Notes: a model not told the origin generated them from the sequence alone. Shown: positions 53,201 through 63,170, counted from the stretch's first letter. The stretch: 64,000 nt of DNA from Gelidibacter pelagius (GCF_017581925.1 NZ_JAGEVG010000011.1:62001-126000), one strand, 5' to 3'. Program-made: numbers and translations.

Positions 53201-55426
53201 TTATTCCAAAATGACTTTAAGTGTTTTAGCGTTTACCAATTCGTCATGGCTAACAAAATAGCCTTTGTGTTTTTTACCGTTGATTAAAATTTGTTTGATT
53301 CGCCCTTTTCCAACTTTCTCGATGACCAATTCCTTGTTTTTATAATATTTGGAATCTAATTGAATAGTGATTTTATCGAATAGAGGCTTTGTAATCGTGT
53401 ATTTTGGGTCGCCCGGAGACACAGGATAGAAGCCCATCATGGCATAGACCGCCCAAGCCGACATGGTGCCGGTATCGTCATTGCCAGGAAGACCATCGGC
53501 CGTGTTTTTAAAATGTTTTCTGAGCAGTTCCTCAACCATTTTTTGGCTACGCCATTCTTCACCTTTCACATAATTAAAAAGATACGGATACGCAATTCCG
53601 GGTTCGTTGGCCATATCAAACTGCTCGGTGTCAAAAATCTTTTGCAATTGATCCGTAAAGCCTTTGTTGCCACCCATCAATTTGATCAATCCAGGTACAT
53701 CATGCGGAATCATAAACGAATATTGCCAAGCATTCCCTTCGATAAAACCAACGTTTTCAGCAAAGTTAGCGCCCTCATTTGGATCAAAAGGCTCGTACCA
53801 CTCGCCATTTTGCAGTCTTGGTCGCAACATTTTTAAGTCTTTATCGAAAAGCTTTTTATAGGATAACGAGCGATGTCTAAATCGCTTATAATCGTCTTTT
53901 TCACCCAATGCATTTGCCAATAAAGCGATGGCATGATCGGCCGCATTGTATTCTTGCGTGGTTGACACCGAGCCGCCATGATCGGTTGTTAAATAGCCTT
54001 TTTCGATATAGTCCTTTAAGCCTGGTCGCAAGGGATTGTTTTCAAGCTGATCAGCACTTTTCAACATGGCCTCGTAAGCTTTTTCGACATCAAAGTCTTG
54101 AATACCTTTTAAGTACGTATCGGCAATGACGATACTTGCAGGATCGCCCACCATGGTAAAGGTTTCGGTGGAGTTCAATTCCCATTTTGGGAGCCAGCCG
54201 TTTTCATCGTACATCTCCAACATGCTTTTGATCATATTGCTTTGTTGCTTCGGATATACGAGCGATAATAACTGGTGTACATTTCGATAGGTATCCCACA
54301 AAGAAAACACGGTATAGCGCGTACCTTTAGTGTTCCCGATTTTTCCGGTTTTAATTTCTGGGTAATCGCCATTCCAATCGTTTAAGGTGTTGGGATGGAT
54401 TTGGGTGTGATATAAGGCCGTGTAAAAAATGGTCTTATCTTCTTTTGTTCCACCTTCCACTTTAATTTTTGAAAGCGTTTCATTCCACGCGTTATGGGTT
54501 TCTTTATAAACATCTTCAAAGGATTTCCCTCCAGTTTCCTGTTCTAAGTTTTCACGTGCATTTTCAATACTGACGTAACTCACGCCTATTTTAACCTCAA
54601 TGGTTTCTGGCTTGTCGAAATTATAAGTAAAATAACTCCCAATGCTATCGCCCACCACCATTTTGGTCGACTTTTCCATGAGTCGTGTTTTCCCATTATA
54701 GCCCATCCACTGTGCTTCTACACCTTCATAAAACGCAGGTTTTTTCCAAACTCCAAAGTTGTCTGCCGGCTTGGAGAACTTAGCAACAAAATAGACGGGA
54801 TATGCCGCCTCTGGACTGTTGTAGCAGAAAGACCCTACTGAGCGCATGCCTTGAATTTCGGTATCAGATACGATTTGTACCATGGCGCCTTCTTCATTGG
54901 TCAGTCCCACTCCTAAATTCAGCAATACATTTGCCTGACCCTTTGGAAAACTAAATTTGCTCACCCCTACTCTTGTCGAAGCCGTAAATTCCGCCCTGAC
55001 ATCGTATTCATCAATTTGTGTACTGTAATAACCAGCCTTAGCTAATTCGTTTCTGTAAGTGGAACCATATTTTAAATGATCCGTTTCCAACTCTCCGGTG
55101 GTTGGCATCAGCAGTAAAACACCCAATTCCGGACAGCCTACCCCACTTAAATTGACGTGACTGAACCCCGTTAAAAAGGTGTTTTCATGTACATACGGAT
55201 TGGACAACCACTGACTGTCTTTTTCCAAGGGTAAATTTTGTGGTCCCGCCACGTTGAACGGGCTGATACTTGCCATGCCTCTTGGTGCGATAGGTCCGGG
55301 ATAAGTGGCGCCATAATTGGAGGTGCCTATAATTGGATTGACATAATCAGTGGGTTCTTCCTGTGCGACAACACTAAAATTGCCGCAAAAAATCAAGAGA
55401 ATAAATAATGATCTGAACTGTTTCAT
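53201..55426 (-). CDS. GH92 exo-alpha-mannosidase (second of pair)
   Basis: A calcium-dependent inverting alpha-mannosidase of 741 residues. The ATG at 55426 is chosen because it gives a clean signal peptide (MKQFRSLFILLIFCGNFSVVAQ) and overlaps the stop of the upstream GH92 gene as ATGA, implying coupled translation. An N-terminal beta-sandwich opens with DYVNPIIGTSNYGATYPGP. The helical barrel carries the predicted acid Glu in VGFIEGNAWQYSF and the base region GNDDTGTMSAWAVYAMMGFYP. The usual HGNEPSHH segment is replaced by MANEPGIAYPY, so its linkage preference may differ from the other GH92 proteins here. Confidence 0.93.
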   Translation of the reverse strand: MKQFRSLFILLIFCGNFSVVAQEEPTDYVNPIIGTSNYGATYPGPIAPRGMASISPFNVAGPQNLPLEKDSQWLSNPYVHENTFLTGFSHVNLSGVGCPELGVLLLMPTTGELETDHLKYGSTYRNELAKAGYYSTQIDEYDVRAEFTASTRVGVSKFSFPKGQANVLLNLGVGLTNEEGAMVQIVSDTEIQGMRSVGSFCYNSPEAAYPVYFVAKFSKPADNFGVWKKPAFYEGVEAQWMGYNGKTRLMEKSTKMVVGDSIGSYFTYNFDKPETIEVKIGVSYVSIENARENLEQETGGKSFEDVYKETHNAWNETLSKIKVEGGTKEDKTIFYTALYHTQIHPNTLNDWNGDYPEIKTGKIGNTKGTRYTVFSLWDTYRNVHQLLSLVYPKQQSNMIKSMLEMYDENGWLPKWELNSTETFTMVGDPASIVIADTYLKGIQDFDVEKAYEAMLKSADQLENNPLRPGLKDYIEKGYLTTDHGGSVSTTQEYNAADHAIALLANALGEKDDYKRFRHRSLSYKKLFDKDLKMLRPRLQNGEWYEPFDPNEGANFAENVGFIEGNAWQYSFMIPHDVPGLIKLMGGNKGFTDQLQKIFDTEQFDMANEPGIAYPYLFNYVKGEEWRSQKMVEELLRKHFKNTADGLPGNDDTGTMSAWAVYAMMGFYPVSPGDPKYTITKPLFDKITIQLDSKYYKNKELVIEKVGKGRIKQILINGKKHKGYFVSHDELVNAKTLKVILE

Positions 55427-57756
55427 TTTTTCGGATTGTTTTTTGAAGTGCTTAATGAATACGGCACGCTTTCTTTGGCTGTTCCCCATGTTTTATTTGG
55501 AACATTGCCCATGTTAAATTCTAAATTTCCTCCTTTTTGAAGGGTATCAAATTTCAAAAATGTATTGTTGTATGGTTTCCCATTTAATTCGGCACTTTGG
55601 ATATAAACATTGGATTCTGAGTTGTTTTTGGAGGTAATTTCAAAAGTATTGCCGTTCTCCAAATGCAGTGTTGCTTTTTTAAACAGCGGGCTACCAATGA
55701 CATATTCATCAACACCCGGTGTTACTGGATAAAATCCTAAGGCACTAAACACGTACCATGCCGATGTTTGCCCGTTATCTTCGTCACCACAATAGCCATC
55801 AGGTGTCGCGAAATATAATTTAGCCATTACATCCCTGACTTTCTCTTGTGCTTTATACGGTTGACTGGCGTAATTATACAAATAGATCATGTGTTGGATG
55901 GGCTGGTTGCCGTGTGCATAATTACCCATATTGACAATCTGCATTTCTCGAATTTCATGAATGGTAAATCCGTAATAGGAATCATCAAATTTTGGTGGCA
56001 TTTCAAAAACCTCATCCAGTTTTCCAGCAAACTGTTCCTTCCCACCCATCAAACCAATCAAACCGTTAATGTCATGAAAAACAGACCAAGTGTAATGTAA
56101 ACTATTGCCTTCCGTAAACGCATCTCCCCATTTTAAAGGATTGAACGGACTTTGAAAACTGCCATCTTCGTTCTTTCCACGCATCCACATGGTAGAAGGA
56201 TCGAACAAATGTTTGTAGTTCATCGATTGCTTGAAATATTTTTTAGCCAATTTAGGTTGGCCCATTTTTTGAGCCATCTGAGCAATGGTAAAATCGGCGT
56301 AAGCATATTCTAAAGTTCTGGCCGCATTCTCATTGATCCCGACATCATAAGGCACATAGCCCAATTTATTATAATAGGTCAAACCTGCCCTGCCTACTGA
56401 ATTTACTGGCCTACCCTCGGCAACCGTGGCATTTTTCAACACCGCTTCCAACAAGATATCAGCATCCATATCCTTTGCCCCTTTTAAATAGGCATCTGCA
56501 ATAATAGGCGCCGAATTGGAGCCAATCATCACATCGCGATGTCCTGGACTTGCCCATTCTGGCAACCATCCCGATTCTTTATAAGTGTTGGCCAAGCCTT
56601 GCATGATCTTGCCATTAAGCTCTGGATACATCATATTAAAAAATGGAAAGACCGCTCTAAACGTGTCCCAAAATCCATTGTCGGTAAACATATAGCCAGG
56701 TAAAACCTTGCCGTTATACGGACTGTAATGCATAATATTGTCATCAGCATCAAACTCATAAAATTTTCTTGGGAATAATAACACACGATACAAAGAAGAA
56801 TAGAAAGTTCTTAAATTATCGATATTATCATCTGCAATCTGAATTTTATTCAATTCGGTTTCCCATGCTTGTTTTGCTTTCTCTTTGGTGTCTTCAAATG
56901 AATCGGGTCCAATTTCTCTAAAAAGGTTTAATCGGGCTTGATCTGGACTAATAAAAGAAGAGGCAACTTTAACATGAACTACTTCTCCTTTTTTGGTTTT
57001 GAAGCCGACAATAGCACCCACGTGTTCGCCTTCGCTTTTCGTTGTGTTTTCAACCAATTGCCATCCATCTTTCCAAGTATGATTGATTTCAAAGTCCTTA
57101 TCAAATTCCGCTACGAAATAGTTATGAAAATTTTCTGGAACTCCACCGTTATTATTCCGGGCGTAACCAATTATTTTGCGTTCTTCAGGAATGATTTTCA
57201 CCATGGATCCTTTATTGAAAGCATCGAGGATGATATAGGACTTTTCAGATTCCGGAAAGGTAAATTTAAAACTGGCCGCTCTTTCTGTCGGAGTCACCTC
57301 AGCCACCACATCATAATCTGCCAAATACACCGAGTAATGATAAGGAGTCACTGTTTCTGCCTTATGAGAAAACCAAGATTCGCGCTCGTCTTCCTGAAAT
57401 TTTAAATCGCCCGTAACTGCCATAAATGAAAACGCTGCATAGTCATTCACCCACGGACTTGGTTGGTGGGTCTGTTTGATCCCGCGGATTTTATTCTCAC
57501 GGTATTTATAGGTCCAACCATCGCCCATTTTAGAAGTCATTGGCGTCCAAAAATTCATACCCCATGGTGTGGCAATGGCGGGATAGGTATTACCATTGGA
57601 TAAATCGAAAGATGAATCTGTTCCCATTAAAGGGTTTACAAAATCGACTAAATCCTTACTGGCGATATAGGCGTTGTTTTGTGCCTCCGAATTTGTGTTC
57701 ACAAATATGAAAGCAATCAACAGCACCCACGACTTTTTTAAAATTAGATTTGACAT
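55423..57756 (-). CDS. GH92 exo-alpha-mannosidase (first of pair)
   Basis: A 777-residue GH92 enzyme. The ATG at 57756 gives a signal peptide (MSNLILKKSWVLLIAFIFVNTNSEAQ region); an earlier in-frame ATG at 57801 would only add basic residues before it. The family opening is DFVNPLMGTDSSFDLSNG. The acid region reads TEGNSLHYTWSVFHD, keeping Glu but changing the AWQY that usually follows. The base region is GDEDNGQTSAWYVFSALGFYP and the sugar-contact motif is YAHGNQPIQHMIYLYNY. It overlaps the next GH92 by four bases. Together with PNGase F they would strip mannose from released or attached N-glycans. Linkage (alpha-1,2, 1,3 or 1,6) cannot be assigned. Confidence 0.93.
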   Translation of the reverse strand: MSNLILKKSWVLLIAFIFVNTNSEAQNNAYIASKDLVDFVNPLMGTDSSFDLSNGNTYPAIATPWGMNFWTPMTSKMGDGWTYKYRENKIRGIKQTHQPSPWVNDYAAFSFMAVTGDLKFQEDERESWFSHKAETVTPYHYSVYLADYDVVAEVTPTERAASFKFTFPESEKSYIILDAFNKGSMVKIIPEERKIIGYARNNNGGVPENFHNYFVAEFDKDFEINHTWKDGWQLVENTTKSEGEHVGAIVGFKTKKGEVVHVKVASSFISPDQARLNLFREIGPDSFEDTKEKAKQAWETELNKIQIADDNIDNLRTFYSSLYRVLLFPRKFYEFDADDNIMHYSPYNGKVLPGYMFTDNGFWDTFRAVFPFFNMMYPELNGKIMQGLANTYKESGWLPEWASPGHRDVMIGSNSAPIIADAYLKGAKDMDADILLEAVLKNATVAEGRPVNSVGRAGLTYYNKLGYVPYDVGINENAARTLEYAYADFTIAQMAQKMGQPKLAKKYFKQSMNYKHLFDPSTMWMRGKNEDGSFQSPFNPLKWGDAFTEGNSLHYTWSVFHDINGLIGLMGGKEQFAGKLDEVFEMPPKFDDSYYGFTIHEIREMQIVNMGNYAHGNQPIQHMIYLYNYASQPYKAQEKVRDVMAKLYFATPDGYCGDEDNGQTSAWYVFSALGFYPVTPGVDEYVIGSPLFKKATLHLENGNTFEITSKNNSESNVYIQSAELNGKPYNNTFLKFDTLQKGGNLEFNMGNVPNKTWGTAKESVPYSLSTSKNNPKK

Positions 57757-58094
57757 TATATTTTTGTTTAACCTTTTCGCTACAGAATTCAATGGATTCA
57801 ATGTTCATTTTCAATATTGAATCTTGAATTCCAAACCTTTTTTGTGCGACCCATTCTGGGTCGTAACCAAATAACATTCATTGTTCTACAAATGTGGAAT
57901 CCCTCTGGGATTCTTTTTAAAATGCTATTAACATCTTAATAATTAATTTTCGTGTTTCGCATTTCTACAAACGTGGAATCCCTCTGGGATTCTTCTTAAA
58001 AAAGTTCTTTTAAAATTTAACGAACTGGTCTTGATTCTTGATTCTAAAAGCGAAGCGGTCTTGATTCTTAATACTTGATACTAAATACTTACTT
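57757..58094. other. Spacer of 338 bp holding three hairpin repeats
   Basis: No gene. It separates the GH92 pair from the GH29 gene upstream of it in the reading direction. It contains the hairpin repeats at 57847-57992 and, at 58021-58080, a run of near-identical words (TCTTGATTCTT, TTGATACT). The GH92-PNGase promoter should lie in its left part, but no exact TAnnTTTG was seen. Confidence 0.5.
57847..57992. repeat. Three hairpin repeats of the CTACAAA + palindrome type
   Basis: Stem-loops at 57847-57863 (CGACCCATTCTGGGTCG), 57897-57913 and 57976-57992 (both GAATCCCTCTGGGATTC). The last two are preceded by CTACAAAnGTG, close to the arm of the copies near 43 kb and 62 kb, so I group them as one family. 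Confidence 0.7.
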
Positions 58095-59444
58095 CTAATT
58101 CAACTCCACCGCCTGACCATGACCTCGGTATAACTTCAACGGATCTTCCAACTCCACTTCTAAAATTGTGACATTGGCATCTAAATTCTCAGTTTTTGGC
58201 ACTTCAATTCTCAAAATTCCAGGAATATTATTCCATGCGGCACCACCATTTCTTTCAAAACTCAGTTCTTGACCGTTTCCAACCACTTTGATGGATTTTA
58301 CCTTATTTTGAATCCCTTTTAATGAGATATAATTGTTAGGCGTATCAAATAGGGCCAAATAAATTTTGGTTTCGTCTTTGCTCAACAAGGTCGGACCGTA
58401 AAAATGCCCATAAGGCAAACCAGCTTTCGTGCCGAAAACCGCCGATTCGTGTTTGTTGACCCATTCTCCCAAAGCTTCCAAACGTTCCATTTCCTTATCT
58501 CCGATAGTACCATCAGGTTTTGGGCCGATATTCAATAATAAATTACCTCCTGAAGCGATCACTTCCACAAAAGTTCTGATGATCTGTGATACGGGCTTAT
58601 AGTTGGTATCCGACGGGAAATTCCCCCAATTATCGTTCATTGTCATACAGAACTCCCAAGATCCGTCAGGTCGTACAACCGGTACACCTTGTTCGGGAGT
58701 GCTATAATCCCCATAAGTTTTTAAACGTGAATTGACAATGATGTTTGGATTCCATTTCAACAAAGTATCTTTTGTAGATTCTGCTTGCCACGCTTCACTC
58801 GACTGCTCCCAATCGCCATCAAACCACCATAAATCAGGATGATATTGGTCATGCAATTCCTTCATTTGACCATGGTTAAATCTAAGGAAACGCTGCCATG
58901 GCGATAATTGGTTTTGATTTTTCTGTGGGTAATTCTTACGCGTATCAGGACGTGGGAATACAACGTCATAATCAGGATGCGACCAATCAATCAACGAATA
59001 GTACAAACCTACTTTCAAATCTTCTTTACGTAAAGCATCCACCAACGGTGCCACCAAATCGCGTTTTGCAGGTGTTTTATCAACCACGTTCAATTTGCTC
59101 ACTTTAGTATCCCATAAAGCCACCCCGTCGTGGTGTTTTGTGGTCAATACTGCGTAACGTGCTCCAATTTTTTTGAATAATTTTGCCCAGGCCTCAGGAT
59201 CATAATTTTTGGCGGTAAACTTTTTACCTTGTGCCATATAATCATCATAGGTAATTTGCTTGTGGTACATTGACCAAGATTCGCCAATACCATTGACACC
59301 ATAATAGCCCCAATGCATAAAGATGCCAAGTTTAGCATCGTTGAACCATTCACCTAATCGCTCTTCTTTTGTTAGCTTTTCTTGAGCCGTAGCTTGATTG
59401 GCCAGAAAGAAACATAGAATTGCTACAATTTTAAAATATCTCAT
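58095..59444 (-). CDS. GH29 alpha-L-fucosidase
   Basis: Second fucosidase of the window, 449 residues with signal peptide ending ATAQ. It opens with the classic GH29 segment GEWFNDAKLGIFMHWGYYGV. TTKHHDGVALWDTK is the substrate-binding loop, and Asp209 in LWWFDGDWEQS is the predicted nucleophile. The C-terminal beta domain ends the chain, with no carbohydrate-binding modules, unlike the 695-residue GH29 on the plus strand. The two probably differ in substrate: this type is nearer the relaxed GH29-A group, an inference from overall form. It starts 2 bp after the stop of the GH20 gene, so the two are tightly co-translated. Confidence 0.94.
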   Translation of the reverse strand: MRYFKIVAILCFFLANQATAQEKLTKEERLGEWFNDAKLGIFMHWGYYGVNGIGESWSMYHKQITYDDYMAQGKKFTAKNYDPEAWAKLFKKIGARYAVLTTKHHDGVALWDTKVSKLNVVDKTPAKRDLVAPLVDALRKEDLKVGLYYSLIDWSHPDYDVVFPRPDTRKNYPQKNQNQLSPWQRFLRFNHGQMKELHDQYHPDLWWFDGDWEQSSEAWQAESTKDTLLKWNPNIIVNSRLKTYGDYSTPEQGVPVVRPDGSWEFCMTMNDNWGNFPSDTNYKPVSQIIRTFVEVIASGGNLLLNIGPKPDGTIGDKEMERLEALGEWVNKHESAVFGTKAGLPYGHFYGPTLLSKDETKIYLALFDTPNNYISLKGIQNKVKSIKVVGNGQELSFERNGGAAWNNIPGILRIEVPKTENLDANVTILEVELEDPLKLYRGHGQAVELN

Positions 59445-59446
59445 AT

Positions 59447-61786
59447 CTAATTAATTATAATTTCATCAACAAATAACCATACACCACCAACAGCACCAGG
59501 AAGTTTTTCCAGACTTTCAGCAACCACTTTTACATATCTTACTGGCTGCTCTTCAAATGACACCTTAAAATCTTTTAAATCGGATGCTGGATTTTTGGCG
59601 AAGGCTCTTTTTTCTACGCCCACATCTTTATAGGTATTTCCATCGTTGGAAACGTAGACTCTAACTGCTGTTGGGAAATAAATTCCGGGCCCTTGATTTT
59701 CTAAGGTTCCTACAAGTACTTCATGAATGGGTATCTCCTCGCCCAAGTCCACAACGGCTTCCATTCCTTTCCCCAACCACGCTTGCCAGCGGCCGTCTTG
59801 GAAGTTTTTGGTACCACGTAAGGTATTGACCATACCAAACTCGCCATCACCCTGATAACGATCGTCATAAATTTCCTTAAATGTCACCTTTTTACCAACG
59901 GCCTTATGAAATGCGACCGTCGTATTAAATGGCACACCAACCGGTTTGTCATTTTTAAATAATGACGCATGGATGGTTGTGGTCTTATTGATTTTTAAAG
60001 GTTCGGTGTATTTTATGGCATTCTCTGAAAGTTGATCTTCATTCAACGTATATCGAATATCCGCATCGGTAAATTCATTTTTCAGGCTTACGGAAGCTTC
60101 TTTGGTATCCATATCTATTTGCACATCGGCCATAACCAGGTAGGCACTTTTCGCATAATTAATATCTAAATACTCATAACGTTCGAAAAGTGTTAAGATT
60201 CTTTTTGAAAAATCATCCCAATCTCTGGATTCCTTTGGACTCCAAACGGCTTCTGACAATGCCGCTAACCTTGGATAGATCATATACTGAGAATGTGATT
60301 CCGTTTTAATTTGCTCCGACCATACATTGGCCTGTCCACCCAGAACATGTTTCGCCTGCTCTGGTGTCATCGTTTCCACAACAGGGTCAAATTCGTAAAC
60401 CTTACTTAAAGGGATATAACCACCCCATGCCAAAGGCTCCTCATTTTGTGGGCCTTGATAATAATCAAAATACATGTACGAAGTGGGTGTCATGACCACA
60501 TCATGGCCCTGGTCTGCGGCTTCAATACCGCCTTCAAAACCTCTCCAGCTCATCACCGTAGCCTCTGGAGCCAAACCACCTTCTAAAATCTCGTCCCAAC
60601 CGATCAACTTTCTATCGTGTGAAGCAATAAAACGTTCCATTCTTTTGATAAAATAGCTCTGTAATTCATCCACGCTGGCCAAACCTTCATCTTTCATTCG
60701 TTTTTGACAATGTGGACATTTTTCCCAATTGGTTTTGGTTGCCTCATCACCACCAACATGAATATATTCCGATGGGAACAATTCCATAACTTCCAATAGG
60801 ACGTTTTCCAAAAACTCAAAAGTCGATTCTTTTCCTGCGCAGTAAATTTCTGTGATTGGCCAAACCCCACCTGATGGCACACCAATTGGCGTTTCAAAAC
60901 AAGATAATTCCGGATAGGCTGCAATGGCACTCATGACGTGCGCCGGCATTTCAATTTCAGGAACCACTCTTACACCTTTTGATTTAGCATAGGCCACAAT
61001 TTCCTTGATGTCTTCTTGTGTATAGAATCCGCCGTAAGTGGCGACATCTTCTGGGGTCGTCACGCGACGGCCATCCCAATGTGAGTCTTCTTGATCGTTT
61101 CTGAAACCACCGATTTCAGTTAATTTTGGATATTTTTTAATTTCAATTCGCCAGCCTTGATCATCCACTAAATGAAAATGAAACACATTCATTTTGTGCA
61201 TGGCCAACATATCGATAGTTTGTAGAATGTATTCCTTTTCAAAAAAATGGCGGGAGACATCCAAATGTAAACCTCGCCACTTAAAGCGAGGCTCATCGTT
61301 TATGGTCAAATTGGGAATCACCCAGTTTACTTGGTTCACCTTTGTTTTACTTTCAATTTCAGTAGGTAATAATTGTCGGATTGATTCCAAACCATATAAA
61401 AATCCTGAATAGGCCTTTGCTGTTATGGTAACTTTTTCAGAATTCACAACCAGTTCGTAGGCCTCGTCGTTCAAATTTTCATCAACTATAAATTCGACAT
61501 AATTAGTCTGAGGTGCTTTTCCTGAAACACCCAAAGTCCATCCTGCCGCAGTTTTAAATTTATCCAATAGGACGGAAGTAATTTCTTTTTGCGAGTCATC
61601 AGAAATCACAAATTGGGTTCGGTCGTTAAATTCGAAAACACCATTACCCAGTTGCAAGTTTACTGGCTTTGGGATGATGGCGATATCAGCCTCTGTAAAA
61701 ACTTTAAACTTTTTACTTTGTTGGCAGGAGGCCATTAAGGCGATGATAATCAATACCATCATTTTTTTTAATACGTTCATTTTCAT
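59447..61786 (-). CDS. GH20 beta-N-acetylhexosaminidase lipoprotein with C-terminal binding domain
   Basis: Third GH20 of the window, 779 residues. Lipobox LMASC gives Cys21. A GH20b domain (about 30-160) precedes the barrel, with FHLVDDQGWRIEIKKYP and catalytic Asp347-Glu348 in IHVGGDEATKTNW. A chitobiase-like module (about 555-625) and an F5/8 type C-like domain (about 640-779, WQAWLGKGMEAVVDLGE) follow. It resembles the PA14-bearing GH20 of the plus-strand operon in its core (PHCQKRMKDEG against PLCQKVIKDNN) but has a different final domain. It heads a two-gene unit with the GH29. It would remove beta-GlcNAc or GalNAc from glycan arms. Confidence 0.94.
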   Translation of the reverse strand: MKMNVLKKMMVLIIIALMASCQQSKKFKVFTEADIAIIPKPVNLQLGNGVFEFNDRTQFVISDDSQKEITSVLLDKFKTAAGWTLGVSGKAPQTNYVEFIVDENLNDEAYELVVNSEKVTITAKAYSGFLYGLESIRQLLPTEIESKTKVNQVNWVIPNLTINDEPRFKWRGLHLDVSRHFFEKEYILQTIDMLAMHKMNVFHFHLVDDQGWRIEIKKYPKLTEIGGFRNDQEDSHWDGRRVTTPEDVATYGGFYTQEDIKEIVAYAKSKGVRVVPEIEMPAHVMSAIAAYPELSCFETPIGVPSGGVWPITEIYCAGKESTFEFLENVLLEVMELFPSEYIHVGGDEATKTNWEKCPHCQKRMKDEGLASVDELQSYFIKRMERFIASHDRKLIGWDEILEGGLAPEATVMSWRGFEGGIEAADQGHDVVMTPTSYMYFDYYQGPQNEEPLAWGGYIPLSKVYEFDPVVETMTPEQAKHVLGGQANVWSEQIKTESHSQYMIYPRLAALSEAVWSPKESRDWDDFSKRILTLFERYEYLDINYAKSAYLVMADVQIDMDTKEASVSLKNEFTDADIRYTLNEDQLSENAIKYTEPLKINKTTTIHASLFKNDKPVGVPFNTTVAFHKAVGKKVTFKEIYDDRYQGDGEFGMVNTLRGTKNFQDGRWQAWLGKGMEAVVDLGEEIPIHEVLVGTLENQGPGIYFPTAVRVYVSNDGNTYKDVGVEKRAFAKNPASDLKDFKVSFEEQPVRYVKVVAESLEKLPGAVGGVWLFVDEIIIN

Positions 61787-62138
61787 AAATTTAATTTATT
61801 GTAAAGAGATGTCGCCCCGATGGGGCTTACAATCTTTACCTATTTAATGCTACAAAGATGTCTCTCCTACGGAGCTATTAATGATTCGTTATTTCAATTA
61901 CAAGGATGGCGTTCCTATGGAGCTATCTAAATCTAAAAATCCTACAAAGATGTTGCCCCGATGGGGCTTGTCCATCTATTTTATGTTATTAATCTGTCGC
62001 TCCTACGGAGCTATTAATGACTTATAATATCATTGTTCCTGTTTGTATATTGCTGTCGGCCAACCTCATCTTGCTTTTCTCCTTCGGTTACCTTCAAGAA
62101 GTCCGATTTGCTTTTCTGGCAGTTCTGGGTGAGGTTTT
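61787..62138. other. Spacer of 352 bp occupied by hairpin repeats
   Basis: Lies between the GH20 start and the stop of the glycosylasparaginase gene. The left two thirds hold five hairpin repeats (61804-62020). The rest, 62021-62138, shows no gene, terminator or promoter that I recognise. Confidence 0.55.
61804..62020. repeat. Cluster of five short hairpin repeats (TACAAAGATGTC + palindrome)
   Basis: Stem-loops at 61814-61826 and 61955-61967 (GCCCCGATGGGGC), 61864-61874 (CTCCTACGGAG), 61912-61922 (TTCCTATGGAG) and 61999-62011 (GCTCCTACGGAGC). All have an AGATGTC-like arm on the left; several have GCTATTAATGA on the right. Stem bases differ between copies but stay paired. They look like REP-type elements. 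Confidence 0.8.
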
Positions 62139-63158
62139 TTATTCCTCCCATGCCATTTTAAACGTGGCGTCCTCCATGCGATTTCCATTTGCTTCATCAT
62201 AGATGGCATAATTGAATCCGGAGCGCAAACTGTAACCCGCATGCTCACCATTTTTGTTAACGGCAATGAATCCGACTTGCAGATATTCCATGTCCTTGTG
62301 GTTTTTATGCTTATTGTAAATGCGTTCCACAATTTCCTTGCAGGCTTCAAGAGGCGATTTGCCCTGACGCATCAATTCCACCACCATGGCACTTCCTGCG
62401 GTTCTTAATACGGCCTCACCCAAACCGGTGGCGGCAGCTGCTCCTACTTCATTGTCTAAAAACAGACCTGAACCAATAATTGGCGAATCGCCCACACGTC
62501 CGTGCATTTTCCAAGCCGCGCCACTTGTGGTACAACCTCCTGAAATATTGCCGTCTTCATCGATAACCAACATGGAAATCGTATCGTGATTTTCAATATT
62601 GATAACGGGTTTATATTTGGATTCTTCCAGCCATTTCTTCCAATCGGCTTCTGATTCTGGCGTCAGCAAATTCTCCTCCTTAAAGCCTTCGGACAATGCA
62701 AATTGAAGTGCTCCTTCTCCGGACAGCATCACGTGAGGTGTGTTTTGCAATACTTTTTTGGCAACCGAAATGGGATGTTTGATACCTTGTAAAAAGGATA
62801 CTGATCCGCAATCGCTGTTATGGTCCATGATACAGGCGTCTAAGGTTACTTTGCCATCCCTATCAGGAAAACCACCGTAACCGACACTTCTCACCTCAGG
62901 ATCAGCTTCAGGAATTTTCATTCCCGCCTCAATAGCGTCCAAGGCCGATTTTCCATTTTTCAACTGCTTCCAAGTTTCGTCGTTGGCCGGCAAGCCATGA
63001 TTCCAAGTGGAAATAACCAAAGGCTTCACTGCTTTTTTATTTGACGCACTGGCTGCCACAACAGGCTCCTTACTGGTTAAATTATTACAGCTTAAAACCG
63101 TACTAACTCCTATAGTTCCTAAGGCAGCTTTTTTTATAAAATTCCTTCTATCTGACAT
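62139..63158 (-). CDS. Glycosylasparaginase (N4-beta-GlcNAc-L-asparaginase)
   Basis: An Ntn-hydrolase that cleaves the GlcNAc-Asn bond of free glyco-asparagine. It is 339 residues. The leader has a twin Arg (SDRRNFIKKAALG) and a possible lipobox (LSC, Cys24), suggesting Tat export. Self-cleavage is expected before Thr193 in ENHDTISML, making alpha and beta chains. Substrate residues follow in MHGRVGDSPIIGSGL and AAAATGLGEAV, as in the Elizabethkingia enzyme. It acts only when the Asn is not inside a protein, so it complements PNGase F, which needs a peptide. It lies 12 bp after the GH92 gene at the window edge, so the two are co-transcribed. Confidence 0.94.
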   Translation of the reverse strand: MSDRRNFIKKAALGTIGVSTVLSCNNLTSKEPVVAASASNKKAVKPLVISTWNHGLPANDETWKQLKNGKSALDAIEAGMKIPEADPEVRSVGYGGFPDRDGKVTLDACIMDHNSDCGSVSFLQGIKHPISVAKKVLQNTPHVMLSGEGALQFALSEGFKEENLLTPESEADWKKWLEESKYKPVINIENHDTISMLVIDEDGNISGGCTTSGAAWKMHGRVGDSPIIGSGLFLDNEVGAAAATGLGEAVLRTAGSAMVVELMRQGKSPLEACKEIVERIYNKHKNHKDMEYLQVGFIAVNKNGEHAGYSLRSGFNYAIYDEANGNRMEDATFKMAWEE

Positions 63159-63170
63159 CGTCTGATTTTT

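Noticed and set aside
61804-62020. CRISPR array
   Set aside because: Repeats are short palindromes with unequal spacing and varying stems, there is no constant direct repeat of 25 nt or more, and no cas gene is present.
62066-62350. A 94-codon open frame overlapping the end of the glycosylasparaginase
   Set aside because: It is in another frame of the same strand, with basic low-information sequence; the asparaginase frame has clear family motifs to its stop.
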